From positions 305,067 to 337,586 of the forward strand of contig WELB01000113.1 in NCBI GenBank assembly GCA_009602725.1: 32,520 nt of DNA. The letters run 5' to 3'. Each line of letters opens with the position of its first letter. Position 1 is the stretch's first letter. This DNA comes from Spirogloea muscicola (taxonomy: Eukaryota > Streptophyta > Zygnematophyceae > Spirogloeales > Spirogloeaceae). Both the position numbers and the translations under genes were made by a program. The notes under the pieces were generated by a model. The model was not told where the DNA came from. It did not search any database and worked only from the letters and a program-made list of their open reading frames with translations. This document shows positions 10,282 to 20,589 of the stretch, piece by piece.

Positions 10282-11022
10282 CGCGGCGCGCCGCCCCTTG
10301 CCGGCGGCGGCCGCCGCGCTCGCCGCTCGAGCCTGCCCCGGCTCCTCTCCCTGCTGCGGCGCNGCGCTGCCCGAGCCGCCGGCAGGCGCGGCGCACAGCC
10401 CGCCTGGTGTCTGCGCCGCGCCTCCTTCCGCAGCAGCTCTAAACCCCAAATCCCCCGGGGGGTCGTCCCATTTACCCCCCCAGAGCAGGACCCTTCAGCC
10501 GTCCGATGGAGAAAGGCCCTCATGGCTGCGATCTGCGGCTACTATCCCCGCTCCTGAACCCGTCCAATCTTCCCCGACGATTCGCGATGGCCTGCAAGCT
10601 CTGGCGCCGGCGCTTGGGCGGCCGATAGACGTCCGGGAGCACGCCGGCGCCAAGCCCGCCGCCTTCTGCGGCGGGCTCGCCGGCGAGGCCCCCACGGCTC
10701 CACGGCGCTCCCGTCGCCACCACGTTGGCCTGCCGTTACTTTGTCTGAGACTCGAAGGCAGAGCTGCGGCACAACGTCGCTCAGCGACGGCGTCTCCACA
10801 GGCACCCTGCCAGCACTGGGGTCCCAGCGCTAGCGGCTGCAGCGACGGCGAGCTGCCTGCAGTACACTGACGTCGCTTCGCACCAGCTGACTGTGGCTGA
10901 CTTTTGAACGAGGAGGCGCTGGAGCGGCTCGTTGAGGGGTCCGAGGTGGTGCAAGTTAGCAATGCGGCCTACCCGCTGACTGCCAGGCTGCGGCCCAGCC
11001 CGCACCAGGCGCCGCTGGAGCC
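10282..11022. promoter_or_regulatory. divergent promoter region between RPL9 and the SRAP gene
   Basis: The two start codons face away from each other across 741 bp, so this interval must hold both promoters and both 5' UTRs. It is GC-rich and contains one undetermined base (10363). A CTAAACCCC motif at about 10439-10447 resembles the plant telo-box (AAACCCTA) found upstream of ribosomal protein genes. No TATA box was recognised. Long frames crossing it on the plus strand are shadows of the GC bias. Confidence 0.6.
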
Positions 11023-13940
11023 ATGTGCGGGCGCGCTCGCTGCACGCTGGACCCGGAGTCGATCGCGCGGGCCACGGGCGTGCCACCGACGCGCTGGGTG
11101 GACGCCGAGAGGTGGCATCCTGACCTGCCGAGGGGGGGGCCGGATTCTGCGATACCACGATGTGATGACAAACTCGAGCGAGTTTTGTCTCTGCATATGA
11201 TGCGATGAATATCTCAGGAGGTCTAAGTCAAAGAAGAAGAAGAGCGGCCGGACACAAAAGCCAGGCTCTGTTGGCTTGCTGTTGTAGCTTGTTGACCTCT
11301 GACTAACCGCCAGTGTTGATCTCGCTACGCGCCAACAGGTTCCATCCATCGTACAATGTCTCGCCGGGCAGGTACACGCCGGTGTTGCGTCGAAGCAGAG
11401 CTCCGGACAAGGCCGACGAGGCGCCAGGAAAAGGCGATGTGCAGGATGAGGACGGCAGTGGAGGAGGCGAGACGCAGATTCACGTCATGGGGTCTCATCC
11501 CGAGTTTCACCAAAAAGGATGAGAAGCCTGACCACTTTCGGATGGTATACAATCTGTGAAATAAGTCTGCTCGTACTTCTTCTGCCTGCTAAGATACCAA
11601 CCTCTGTGGATAGATGTTTATGTACATTGCAAAGCATATTAGTCAGTAAGTTGAGCGGAACCACCTTACTTTAGCCTCAGGGCCCAAGTCTCAGGCCTCA
11701 GCTTAAGCAGCAAGTCCTGGCTGACTAGGCCTCCCGGTCAGCATTATGTCACTTTTTAGCAGCTGATTACCCGTGGTGAATGGCTCTGGCAGTTCAATGC
11801 TCGCTCGGAGTCCTTGCACCTTAAGTCGTCTTTCAAGCGGCTCCTGACAAGGAGCAGGTGTGTTGCTCTAGTGGATGGGTAAGGTCTCTGAACTGACTTA
11901 AGTAGCGGTTCAATTGCGAATTTCTTTCTCAATCAGTCCAGAAAATCTACTTACAATTTAATGGCTGAAATGATAGATAACAGCAATGTGTGCTGCTTAA
12001 ACTTGTGAATCGAGCCTAATTCATATATACATGCCAAAAGTTGATGACATTCTTTGGTGAAAGTGTATGAGTAGTCAAGCCTGATATCTACAGAGAGCAG
12101 CTTGTGCTCCTACAGCTGCTCACACTGTCTCATTATTCAGATTCTACGAGTGGAAGAAGGATGGCTCCAAGAAGCAGCCATTCATAGTCTACTTCAAGGA
12201 TGGAAGGCCTCTGCAATTTGCTGCTCTGTATGATTGTTGGAAAGATGGAGAAGGTACACATATGGTCCAGCAAGAATTCTGATGCTGCTACTCAACTTTG
12301 AGGCAAATGGAGCTGATGAGTATGTGCACATTAAATTGTACAGATTCTACCTCCACAGTGAATCCAGTTGTCCATCATTGCCCTGCTCATACGTATTGCA
12401 GTGTTATTCCCTGCAATAATGTCCTGTAGCTGCTTGTAGTCCATGTCGCAGTAATCCCAGATGTTGGACATAGCATTGGTCTTTATCTTCACATGCGTCA
12501 ATAGACACTTGTGTGGATTCTATTTAAAGGCAACGTGATGTTCAGTCACAGCATTGTGACCACTCGCTCCTCCAAGCCCTTGGATTGGTTGCATGGTAAT
12601 TCACTGACTTGATAAGCCTCCATTTATGTGAAGCACTTCTAGCATTTGCACAAAGTGACTGCAGCACTCGCTCGTCTAGCTGATGTATTCGGTGGGCTAG
12701 AGAATACATTGTTGTAGATGCTGTTGGAGCTCTTGTTGTAGCTTCTTATACAGCACATGTTCATTCTGGTTCTTTGCACATGCATGGGACTTTGACTTAA
12801 TGGTACTGATGGATTTCTTTATTGGACAGATCGAATGCCTGTTATCCTTGGCACCGACAAAGCGGTGGAGTCGTGGCTTGCAGATGACTTTGTTGTTGAT
12901 GACATCCACAAGCTTGCCAAACCTTACGCTAAGGAAGATCTGGTTGGTTTCTTGTTTGTGACACCAGACAGAACTGACCTTGCCAAGACCACTTCATGAC
13001 TACTGTATCTGGCAGGACCCAGATAAGTGGAGCGCAAGCATAACACTAAAGCATAACACTTGTGCACAATCTCACAGCAATGTGAAGGTGAATATTAGTG
13101 GGCGAATGTGCAGGTTTGGCATGCCGTGACACCGGCCATGGGCAAGCCATCCTTTGACAACCCTGAGTGTGTCAAGGAGGTGAGAGACTTCAGAGAGCAT
13201 CCTCCTATGGCCTGTTACGGCTAGAGATGTAAGCATTGCCGTATGTCTGTCTACAAAATTATAACTAGCAAGTACTGGTAGCAGATTGAGCAAAAGCCAC
13301 GTCAAGCTTGGAATTATGTGTTGGCAGGCTGAGACAGGCTGATATTGTCATATGAAGTTACATTTGCATGCTGTTATTCTCCACGTAAGGTGCAGGCTTA
13401 TGATAATGTATCCACCCTCAACAGGTTGTACCAACAACTGCAGCAACAAGCGCAATTGCGCAGTTGTTTGGCAAACAGAAGGAGAAAGTATCTTCTGCAG
13501 CTATGACAAAGACAGAATTGGACATTGACACGGTTGCAGATGAAGCTGCAGAGAGGATGACTGCTGACGACCGTAAGGCCTTTGAGGCAGGGCTTCAGCC
13601 GGACAGGGACGTCAGTGCCGCTGTGGCAGCAGAGGATAAGCATACAGGAGACAAGGACGCCCACTCGCAGAAGGAGCAATACCATCAGTCTGTCAGAGAT
13701 GGCTCTTGTAGTCCAGGTGAAGAAGATCAACATGACCTGGAGCAGCATTCTGCTGCAGATGACGTGCCTGTGCCTGATCTACCACCAAGCAAGCAAATAA
13801 AACCGAACGTTGCAGACAGTGCTCCAGCATTGGGAGAGGTGAGACTTCAGTCTCCTGCACACAAGCAAGCTTACGAGGGGCAGGCTATCAAGCAAGACGT
13901 GCAAAAGAGTATCCTAGCCTTTTTTGGCAAGGCCAGATAG
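11023..13940 (+). CDS. HMCES: SRAP-domain abasic-site DNA-protein crosslink protein (HMCES type), frame broken in exon 2
   Basis: SRAP proteins use Cys2 to bond covalently to abasic sites in single-stranded DNA at replication forks. Exons: 11023-11111, 11339-11544, 11793-11878, 12141-12253, 12530-12595, 12830-12942, 13114-13179, 13425-13940. All borders are GT-AG, and phases agree except in exon 2. Visible family residues are the N-terminal MCGR with the nucleophilic Cys2, HPSYNVSPG, WGLIPSF, FNARSES with the active-site Asn, GFYEWKKDG with the catalytic Glu, WLHDRMPVIL with the His, and WHAVTPAMGK. The tail of about 170 residues is hydrophilic and ends in QKSILAFFGKAR, a PIP box. The coding sum is 1255 nt, two short of a multiple of three plus stop logic, because exon 2 changes frame near 11487. 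With that site repaired the length would be about 419 aa. The gene is divergent from RPL9. Confidence 0.9.
11481..11500 (+). pseudogene. frame break in SRAP exon 2
   Basis: The frame reading FHPSYNVSPG continues to QIHVM and then runs to a stop at about 11520. The conserved WGLIPSF is in a different frame beginning at about 11489. Family members have M-R-W-G at this spot, and the Arg codon is missing here. Exon phases upstream (2) and downstream (0) require five more bases, or a net +2, in this exon. A five-base loss at this point fits. It could be an assembly error or a real lesion. Confidence 0.7.
13902..13925 (+). other. PIP box at the SRAP protein C-terminus
   Basis: The codons for Q-K-S-I-L-A-F-F fit the PCNA-interaction consensus Q-x-x-(I/L/M)-x-x-(F/Y)-(F/Y) and lie four residues from the stop, the position typical of such boxes. 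A weaker related motif, SAIAQLFG, occurs at 13449-13472 at the beginning of the same exon. Confidence 0.8.
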
Positions 13941-14019
13941 CATGCAATGTCTTATCCTTCAGGACTACAATTGTCTTGTTCACCTGCTTGTGTGGCTGAT
14001 TAACCCTGCACACTGTTCG

Positions 14020-14900
14020 CTGAAACGCTTCTCTGTAGCCAGTCTCTCTGATGCACAGCCAGAAAACCCACGAGATGAAAGTTGGGCACTGATTGATGTC
14101 GGAGGGAGAGCAATGGCTGATAGTGGGCCGTCTTGGAGAAGCAGCTCTTCCATAGGGCCGAGAGCTGCGAAAAGCCAGCCCACATAGATTGAACGGGGTC
14201 AAAGGAGCCGGGAGAAGTATAAGGGTGCCAGCGCTATCGCAGAACTGGGTAGGGATGAAGCACTCAACAGAAACGAGTGAGGAGCCAAAGAGCTGGAAAG
14301 CTGGAAAGAATGAAAGGGGCTCTGCAAAGGGAAAGCGGCTGCTGATATTTAAAAAACCGGCTGTAAACTGCCAGCCAGATGCATATAGGTGTTCATGACG
14401 GAGCCAAAGGCTAGGCAGACAGGGCGCCCTCAATACCCCCGTGTCAGCAGTAGGAAGTCAGAGGAGCTGAGGGGAGGAAGAGCAACCCCGCTGCGCAAAC
14501 CAGAGGCTGCTGCAGGCTCTCTGCGGAGAAACGTGGGCTCTTCCGAAGGGGCGGGTGCTGCATGAAGCCCAGCCCAGATATACAACTACCCATAACAGTG
14601 ACAAGTGTTTCGGCAGAGTGCCGCTTTTCCTGCTCCGAGTTACTTTGATCTGCTGTTGCTCACACGTGGATACTGAGCATCCATCTGCATCTCCCTCTGC
14701 ACCGTCTTGCACTTTGTAGTGTAGTCCTTTTTCGGCACTTCTTTCTTTGGCTTTGAAAATTGTCCATTCTTTTTGGGTTGGCTTTGCCAGCCCCTCTTCT
14801 CTATGGGCGGGCACTTTCTTTCTTGTGAAATGAGAGGAGCTGCCCGGGAAGAATGCGGCTGCTGATATGGAAGATCGGCTGTAAACTGCCAGCCAGATGC
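14020..14900. repeat. cluster of hairpin-repeat copies between the SRAP and LIFEGUARD genes
   Basis: Plus-oriented pieces carry cores near 14164-14180 and 14360-14376 (GGCTGTAAACTGCCAGCC). GATGAAGCACTCAACAGAAACGAGTGAGGAGCC (about 14250-14286) is related to 6148-6181, and 14330-14520 matches the UTP4 intron copy. A minus-oriented piece at about 14727-14822 is nearly identical, over about 94 bp, to 20066-20160, with core GGGTTGGCTTTGCCAGCCCC. At 14851-14905 the CGGCTGCTGATAT...GCCAGCCAGATGCATATAG block recurs. The region sits immediately upstream of the LIFEGUARD 5' end. Confidence 0.8.
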
Positions 14901-15159
14901 ATATAGGGAGGAGGACGGACCAAGGTGGTTGGACGAGAGCCGACGCGGGCGCCCGGGATTCGACCTCTGCGGGACAATCCCGCAAGGGAGTGGCTCTCCC
15001 AGAGAAGGCAGGTCTCCTCAGAGCCATTGCCTTACATTTACAGAGCTGTTTCCTACAAACTCACTCATGGCATGCCCCACCGAGAAGGTTCGCGGCCTGC
15101 CCGGGAGGCTACGGTTGCGCTAAACCAGCCTCCGTCAAGACTTCCACAGCTTGAGTGTC

Positions 15160-15235
15160 GCTCCGCCGCTCGCCGCCCGCAGCCACCGCCGCCGACGCCG
15201 CCGCCGCCAACGCCGCCGCCGCCGCGCGAGCTTCG
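15160..15235 (+). repeat. imperfect GCC trinucleotide repeat in the LIFEGUARD 5' leader
   Basis: The run CCGCCGCCGACGCCGCCGCC and its continuation lies 95-170 bp before the start codon. The frame is open across it into the coding region but has no upstream ATG after the in-frame stop at 15152-15154, so it is treated as 5' UTR. Confidence 0.65.
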
Positions 15236-15328
15236 TCGTCTTCGCGCGGCGTCTTCCGCTCCGCTTACTTCCAGGTTTGGGAGTACCGGGGTCGCGCCAG
15301 CGAGGGCCGGTGTCTGTCTGCTGCCGCG

Positions 15329-17629
15329 ATGGACTTCACGTACAAGCCTGTTGCGGCACCGGCGGTCGGCAAGGCGCCTGGGGCCTTGGCAGACCTAGAG
15401 CTTGGCTCGGGCTCCGACATGCTGTATCCGGGCATCGGCATGACGGATAACACCCTGCGCTGGGGTTTCATCCGCAAAGTCTACGGCATCATCTGCACAC
15501 AACTGCTGACTACGATTGCCGTTGCTTCTCTGTATGTTTCGGTCGTCCAATCAGAACCTCCAATTTTATCGGGATTGTTCTATACAGTACTTCATTTTTG
15601 AGCTTTTTATAGTGGTCGATGCTTCTTGCTCAGTGACCTGCTCAGTCTGTCGCTACACTTGCGTAGTATCAATGTGCAGGCGTCCATCATGGTCCTTGTC
15701 ATTTGACAAGAAAAATGTCTATTATAGGCGAAACAGCAAAAGTCACAGACCGATAGGGACTGTGAGTCTCTGCACCACAACCTTGTATAATTTTACCTGT
15801 GATCGCACGAATGCCTACTTGCTGACTCGTTTTCTTGTGCATCCAACAGCATCAATTCTGCTAAGCCGATACAAGAGTTCGTTCTTACAAACCAAGCTTT
15901 TCTGTTTGTCGCCCTCATTCTCCCTTTTGTTGGTGAGTCGTCTGACATCATGTCAAGGAACGACCTTCTTTTACTTCAGCAAAATCGAGTCTGCCTGGAA
16001 GTAGTAGTAGCTTTGTTGGAGAAATTACTGTTACAGCTCTGGATATTTTATTACAAATTGCAATATGCTATCATACTCATTGGTTGGAAGTCAGGTTGTA
16101 AGCAGGGGCTCTTGATGAGTAGCAGCAATCAGTGCAACTCTGATTTGTGTGCATTGAGCATGTTGCAGCCATGATACCTCTCTACATCTATCGTCATAGC
16201 CATCCACTCAACCTTGCCTGCCTGGGCGTCTGGGTATGTCCTGAATCTGTATCCCCTACTTTAGCTGCTATCACCCCTTCTCTAGCTGCTTACACCATCC
16301 CACCATCAATTCACAGTCCCCAGTGATCGCAAGCGGACTGATATCTGTTGCTCTGGTCTTGTTGGTTGCAGACCGTGAGTCTGAGTCTTCCAGTTGGAAT
16401 TGCCTGTAGCGCTTCCAAAGGTGCTCCTTCTGCTATTGCCATATCACTTATCTGGAGTTCTCATATTGAGCAGCATCAGCTGAAGACTTGTCTGTATGCG
16501 CCTTTGACTGCATATCTTCACCAGAGTGTCTGTCATAATTTCATCCATGTGCAACACTAACACACATACTGGTGTGGTCTGCTTTGACTCCAGGCTCGGT
16601 GGTTTTTGAGGCTCTTGTGCTGACAGCGGCGGTTGTGTTGTCGTTGACGGCTTACACATTTTATGCAATCAAGAAGGGTCAGGACTTTAGGTAGGCTGTC
16701 GTTGTCTAATCAAACCATGGGTTTCTGGTCAGACCTTGGCTTTGGAGTATACATGGCACGAGGCTAGCTGCTTGGCCACACACATGCCTACAGTGTAGGA
16801 ACATTACAGCTCCACTGTGCTCAGCATCTTAGTTGGATTACAAACAGGGACTGAGCTTTAACTTGCACATCCTCCTGAGCAGTTTCCTTGGGCCTATGCT
16901 ATTTGCTGGTTTGATGGTTCTCTTCGCGTGGGGCTTCCTTCAGATGTTCATTGTCACTAGTCCAGCCCAAGAGTGAGTAGCACCAGTAACATGCTTTACA
17001 TGTGCAGATCTGGGAAAAACTAGACTATCTGCTGGGGTTGTGCAAATACTGCTGTATCAGTGCATTTTCCATATTTGGATACAAGTCCTCAACGGGTGAA
17101 GGCTGGCCTTCTTTGTTGCAAAATGACCTACATATACTCATCTTGCTCAATTTTTTCTGTATCAGAACGGTCTATGCGCTGATTGGAGCCCTGCTTTTCA
17201 GCTTGTTCATCATTTACGATACTGGCAACATGATCAAACGTATATTCACATACTTGACGATCTTCACGTTGAATCAATCAGACAACAATCTGCCCTTGGC
17301 TGCTCATGCTTAATACTTCGAGTTTTCTGGGGTCTTGGCCTTGTGCAAAAAGACATATCCTCCTTTTCTAGAGCCTGCAGTATCAAAATCAGAGGCGCTG
17401 AGATTGTGTTTCTGCTAAGCAGTAGGTTGCATGATTGCACGATGTGTCTTGATGTGCACATCCTTCTGATGTCCTGATCATACTGTCACATGGCATGTCA
17501 CCTTCAGGGTACTCATATGATGAGTATGTGTGGGCATCAGTAAATATGTACCTCAACATCATCAACCTCTTCCTTCGAATCCTCCAGATCCTCAACCAGC
17601 TTACCAGTAAGCCCTGCCATTTCTGGTAG
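15329..17629 (+). CDS. LIFEGUARD / TMBIM4-like Bax inhibitor-1 family membrane protein, eight exons
   Basis: Family members are seven-span ER or Golgi membrane proteins that modulate calcium leak and restrain cell death. Exons: 15329-15531, 15850-15932, 16169-16233, 16372-16420, 16594-16690, 16883-16972, 17166-17239, 17508-17629. They total 783 nt (260 aa plus stop, near the family's usual 240-260). Every junction is GT-AG with matching phase. Landmarks: TLRWGFIRKVYGIICTQLLT, FVLTNQAFLFVALILPFVG, HSHPLNLACLGVW, FEALVLTAAVVLSLTAYTFY, FLGPMLFAGLMVLFAWGFLQ, YALIGALLFSLFIIYDTGNM, YSYDEYVWASVNMYLNIINL. The tyrosine-aspartate of IIYDT and the YLNIINLFL signature are typical of the family. Exon 8 either reads to TAG at 17627 or could splice at ACCA|GTAAGC to a tiny last exon near 17890. 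Confidence 0.94.
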
Positions 17630-18976
17630 TTGTAGTGCACTGTAGTTGGACTCCTTGATTGGGAGCCACTTTGTGCAATTTGTGCAATGCCAGCTGGTAC
17701 CACAATGTCATCTCACTTGAATTGCAATTGTCAGCAGCTTCGTCAGGCAAGAGTATGTGAGCTGTTTCGGCATCAGTGATTGATATTATGCTAGGAGATC
17801 TGTGTATTGGCTACCGAGGATAGCTGCTCGCTATCCCCTTATGCCGCATGCTTAGCATCTCACAAGTTGCTTGCCTGATCAAATGCAGGGAATAATTGAG
17901 ACTCTGGTTGCAGAAGAAATAGCAAGCAATTTCCATTTAGCTAGCTTCAGACACTTTGCAGCAGGACAGCTGTAGCTCCACATATTACAGCAACATCAGC
18001 TTCTCGAACTGTATCGCTGACATGCTGGCATCTGCCACCTAACACTGCATGCCAAGCACAGGCATGACTAGCAGCCGCAGCAGTGCTTGCCATCTCAAAT
18101 TGCAAACCAGATGTCACAGAGAAGTGACCTTCTTCCTGTGCTCTCACATACTTCGCTACCAGTTGCAGTGCTTGTTGAATTTGTCAGTCTTCACCCCAGT
18201 CCTTTCTATCGACTTGGCTTTTTATGACTTGGTCTTCCCATGGTTTTCTCAAAGATGCCGTGTATTGTGGTTCTTGCCACGCAATCAAGGGCTCTCAGAG
18301 CTCGGTACGTTTGAGACCTTACTCGCTACACAGACAAGGACTCTCAGTGTGCAATGCGCTTGAGCCCAATGAATGGCAATAACTGACTGACGTAAGCTCT
18401 CCGGTCTTCATCTGCGCTAAAGCAAAAGCATTGGTAGGAAAATGGTACATGACACAGCTGATACAGAAAGCAAAAGCCTGTACTTACATAGACATTTTTT
18501 GTCCTTGCTTCTCTGCCCATTTAAATAGCATACAGGTAGTAAGCCACAAGCGGGTATTTATGAACACTGCTTGAAAAATGCTGGAGCTCCTCCAGAGTTC
18601 TATCATGCTTTTGGTAAGCCCTCAGGGGAATTGTGCGAGGGCCTTTCATGCTTATAGTGGAAGTTGTGAGACCTCCACTCTCCAGCAATTGGTGATGCCA
18701 GGGTAACAGCACAGTACAAATAAGCCTACAATTGTACATGCAGCGAAGTGTTATCCGGGGGACTGTCAACGGCGACAAGTCAACCACGTGAATGCTGTGC
18801 TCAAACACCGGCAGCATGAGCATGGGAAGTGTGCGAGGCTGTCTGTGGGGCCTGCGAGCAGCAAGACCTGCAGCGTCGCCTTTTGTTCTGAGGAGGGCTG
18901 AGCAAAGGAAGGAAAGTGGCGTAGCGGCAGCAGTGCGTCACACTGTTACTGACTGTCTCTGGCTTCATATGCCTGC
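17630..18976. other. intergenic between convergent gene ends, nothing recognised
   Basis: This 1.3-kb gap separates the 3' ends of the plus-strand LIFEGUARD gene and the minus-strand orphan ORF, so it should contain two 3' UTRs. Frames such as 18049-18363 and 18521-18823 have no domain or codon bias that I recognise. No hairpin-repeat core was found here, in contrast to the 5' flanks of both genes. Confidence 0.5.
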
Positions 18977-19510
18977 TCAGTCCTCCTCGTCGCTCTCCAG
19001 GTCCAGTGGCGAGTCCGGACTCAGCGTCCGTGCGAGTCCCTTGTCCAACGGCTTAATGCCTTCGCCTGTCACCCGCCTTCGAACAACTCCATGGTTGGCC
19101 TCTGCCATCACGGCTGCTGCCACCACCATTGAGCCTGCCGCTAGGCCGGGCTCACCCTCCTCGTCAGTGAAGTCCTCCTCCGCGGGGTCCTCGGCGACGG
19201 CCGAAAGGACAGAGGTGGGCGTGTGGACGCCGTCAACGTACAGGCGGCGCGGCATTGCCATGACGGCACCGTCCGACACCGAGGCCAGGTAGTCGGCGCG
19301 AATGTCGCCCACCGAGGGTAGCGCGTCGCCGAAGGACAGCGAGCCGTCGGCCTCGTGGCGGAAGAAGACGGGCGCGTGCGTGCGCGCAGAGCCCGCCGGC
19401 AGCGTTCTGCGGCAGAGATGGACGGTAGACAAGATCACCAGCGGCACCGCGTTGAGTAGCAGCAACGCCCCGACGAGCGGGTCCAACAGCACGGACGTCG
19501 TGGCCGCCAT
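18977..19510 (-). CDS. orphan single-span membrane protein with acidic C-terminus
   Basis: I do not recognise a family. The frame from the ATG at 19510 (context GCCGCCATGG) gives 177 aa without introns. It opens with a hydrophobic stretch at residues about 7-30 (LLDPLVGALLLLNAVPLVIL), followed by CRR, which suggests an N-terminal anchor. A polar middle follows (HAPVFFRHEADGSLSFGD, MPRRLYVDGVHTPTSVLS), then acidic patches (EDPAEEDFTDEEGE) and the terminus SPDSPLDLESDEED. The frame stays open to an earlier ATG at 19651, which would add 47 residues rich in Ala, Ser and Arg. The nearer ATG is preferred because it puts the hydrophobic segment at the N-terminus. It could also be the last exon of a longer gene. 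Upstream lie a poly-G run and repeat copies. Confidence 0.5.
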   Translation of the reverse strand: MAATTSVLLDPLVGALLLLNAVPLVILSTVHLCRRTLPAGSARTHAPVFFRHEADGSLSFGDALPSVGDIRADYLASVSDGAVMAMPRRLYVDGVHTPTSVLSAVAEDPAEEDFTDEEGEPGLAAGSMVVAAAVMAEANHGVVRRRVTGEGIKPLDKGLARTLSPDSPLDLESDEED

Positions 19511-19795
19511 GGCGGCCGCCCGGGCCTGCCGCAGGCGACGTCCACTAGCGAAGACCTCCTGGTCGCTCCAGCAGCGCTTCCTTCCGAACACGTGGGCAGG
19601 CGGCGCAGACTCAGAGGACGCCACCGGCGACTGCGCCGGCACTGCTGCCACTGTGACGACGCCGCCTCACAAGAGCCCGAGCGCAAGCGGCTGCAGGCCG
19701 TGTGGAGAGTGCAGGGCCCCACTGTCCGAGCGCCCGCCAAGAGCCGCCCGACGTGGCCAGGCGCACCGGAGGATTGAAAGCGGGATGAGAGGGGT

Positions 19796-19811
19796 GGGGG
19801 GGGGGGGGGGG
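19796..19811 (+). repeat. 16-base G homopolymer
   Basis: An uninterrupted G run is followed by GAGGAGAGGGG and preceded by GAGAGGGGT. On the minus strand it lies about 290 bp upstream of the orphan ORF start. It can form a G-quadruplex and is also a likely site of length error. Confidence 0.8.
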
Positions 19812-20019
19812 AGGAGAGGGGCCGGGCAGTGTCTGCGAGCACAGTTGTGGCGGCGAGGCCAGCGGCGAGGCCAGAGGGGGCAGTGGGACGATGGGGGGGC
19901 TGAGCCGACATGGGCGCCCACCCCAAGCGGCGCAGCACCCCGCTACTGGGAAGAAAGTCCTCGCCCATTGAGCTGGGCACCCCCTTGTTCTCTTGTCCTC
20001 TTCCTCCCTTGTCTTCCAC

Positions 20020-20284
20020 AGCAATCGGTTTCCCGTCTCTTTCCGCGCTTTTCGGGCCAGTGTCCCTTTTTCGGCACTTCTTTCTTTGGCTTTGAACATT
20101 GTCCATTCTTTTTGGGTTGGCTTTGCCGGCCCCTCTTCTCTATGGGCGGGCACTTTCTTCTTTCCCAGCCACCAGTCAATCTGGCCGCGCTTCTCTTTTT
20201 GCTCCCTCCAGACCTTCTCCATTTGTTTGGGCTGGCTTTTCACAGCCCCCGCCCACTCTGGGTGAAGCTCAATCTTCTGGGCTG
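20020..20284 (-). repeat. hairpin-repeat copies, minus orientation
   Basis: The stretch 20066-20160 is nearly identical over about 94 bp to 14727-14822. Next comes CCCAGCCACCAGTCAATCTGGCCGCGCTTCTC (about 20165-20196), the reverse complement of the AAGCGCG..CC..ACTGGTGGCTGGG block of the 5771 and 20811 copies. A second core, GGGCTGGCTTTTCACAGCCCC, lies at about 20229-20249. On the minus strand a frame runs through and yields VPAHREEGPAKPTQKEWT, also found in the 14727-14822 copy. Confidence 0.8.
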
Positions 20285-20545
20285 ATTCCACCATGGGCAG
20301 CACGCCGCCGGCCACGGGTCGCCGCCCGCCCGTCGTGGCCTCGGCGGCGCGCAGTTGGCCCAGCCGCGCCGACCGGCCGTGGGAAGTCCGAGCCCGGCGG
20401 TGGCGGCAGCGCGGGCGGCACCGCGCCGTTGGCCATCCGTCACCGGCTACGCCACGAAAGGGCTGCTGCCTCTGGCTCTGGCCAGGGGACCCACTTCCAC
20501 GAGCTAGCATCTCCGACCTGCGGCTGCTTAGCAGAGGTTACTGAG
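20285..20545. other. GC-rich island between repeats, possible captured promoter or first exon
   Basis: A block of high GC with CpG-rich words sits between two repeat copies, as at 7131-7505. Frames on both strands are open but low in complexity (Arg/Pro/Ala-rich), and no family was recognised. Confidence 0.35.
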
Positions 20546-20589
20546 TGATTCGTGGCTGCTGTGTTTCACTGTGTGCTTGTCTGTCTTAA

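Noticed and set aside
9784-10870. Long plus-strand frames opposite RPL9 exon 1
   Set aside because: These are shadows of the GC-rich ribosomal protein exon and its promoter; they cross the N at 10363 and show no domain.
10784-11158. Minus-strand frame opposite the first SRAP exon
   Set aside because: No recognisable content; MCGR...HPSYNVSPG on the plus strand explains the region.
12234-12419. 61-codon frame within an SRAP intron
   Set aside because: It overlaps the exon 4 end and the intron. The true continuation is exon 5 at 12530-12595 (GNVMFSHSIVTT), so this frame is intronic.
19302-20285. 327-codon plus-strand open frame
   Set aside because: It runs antisense over the orphan ORF and through the poly-G run and repeats. 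Composition is low-complexity with no family features.
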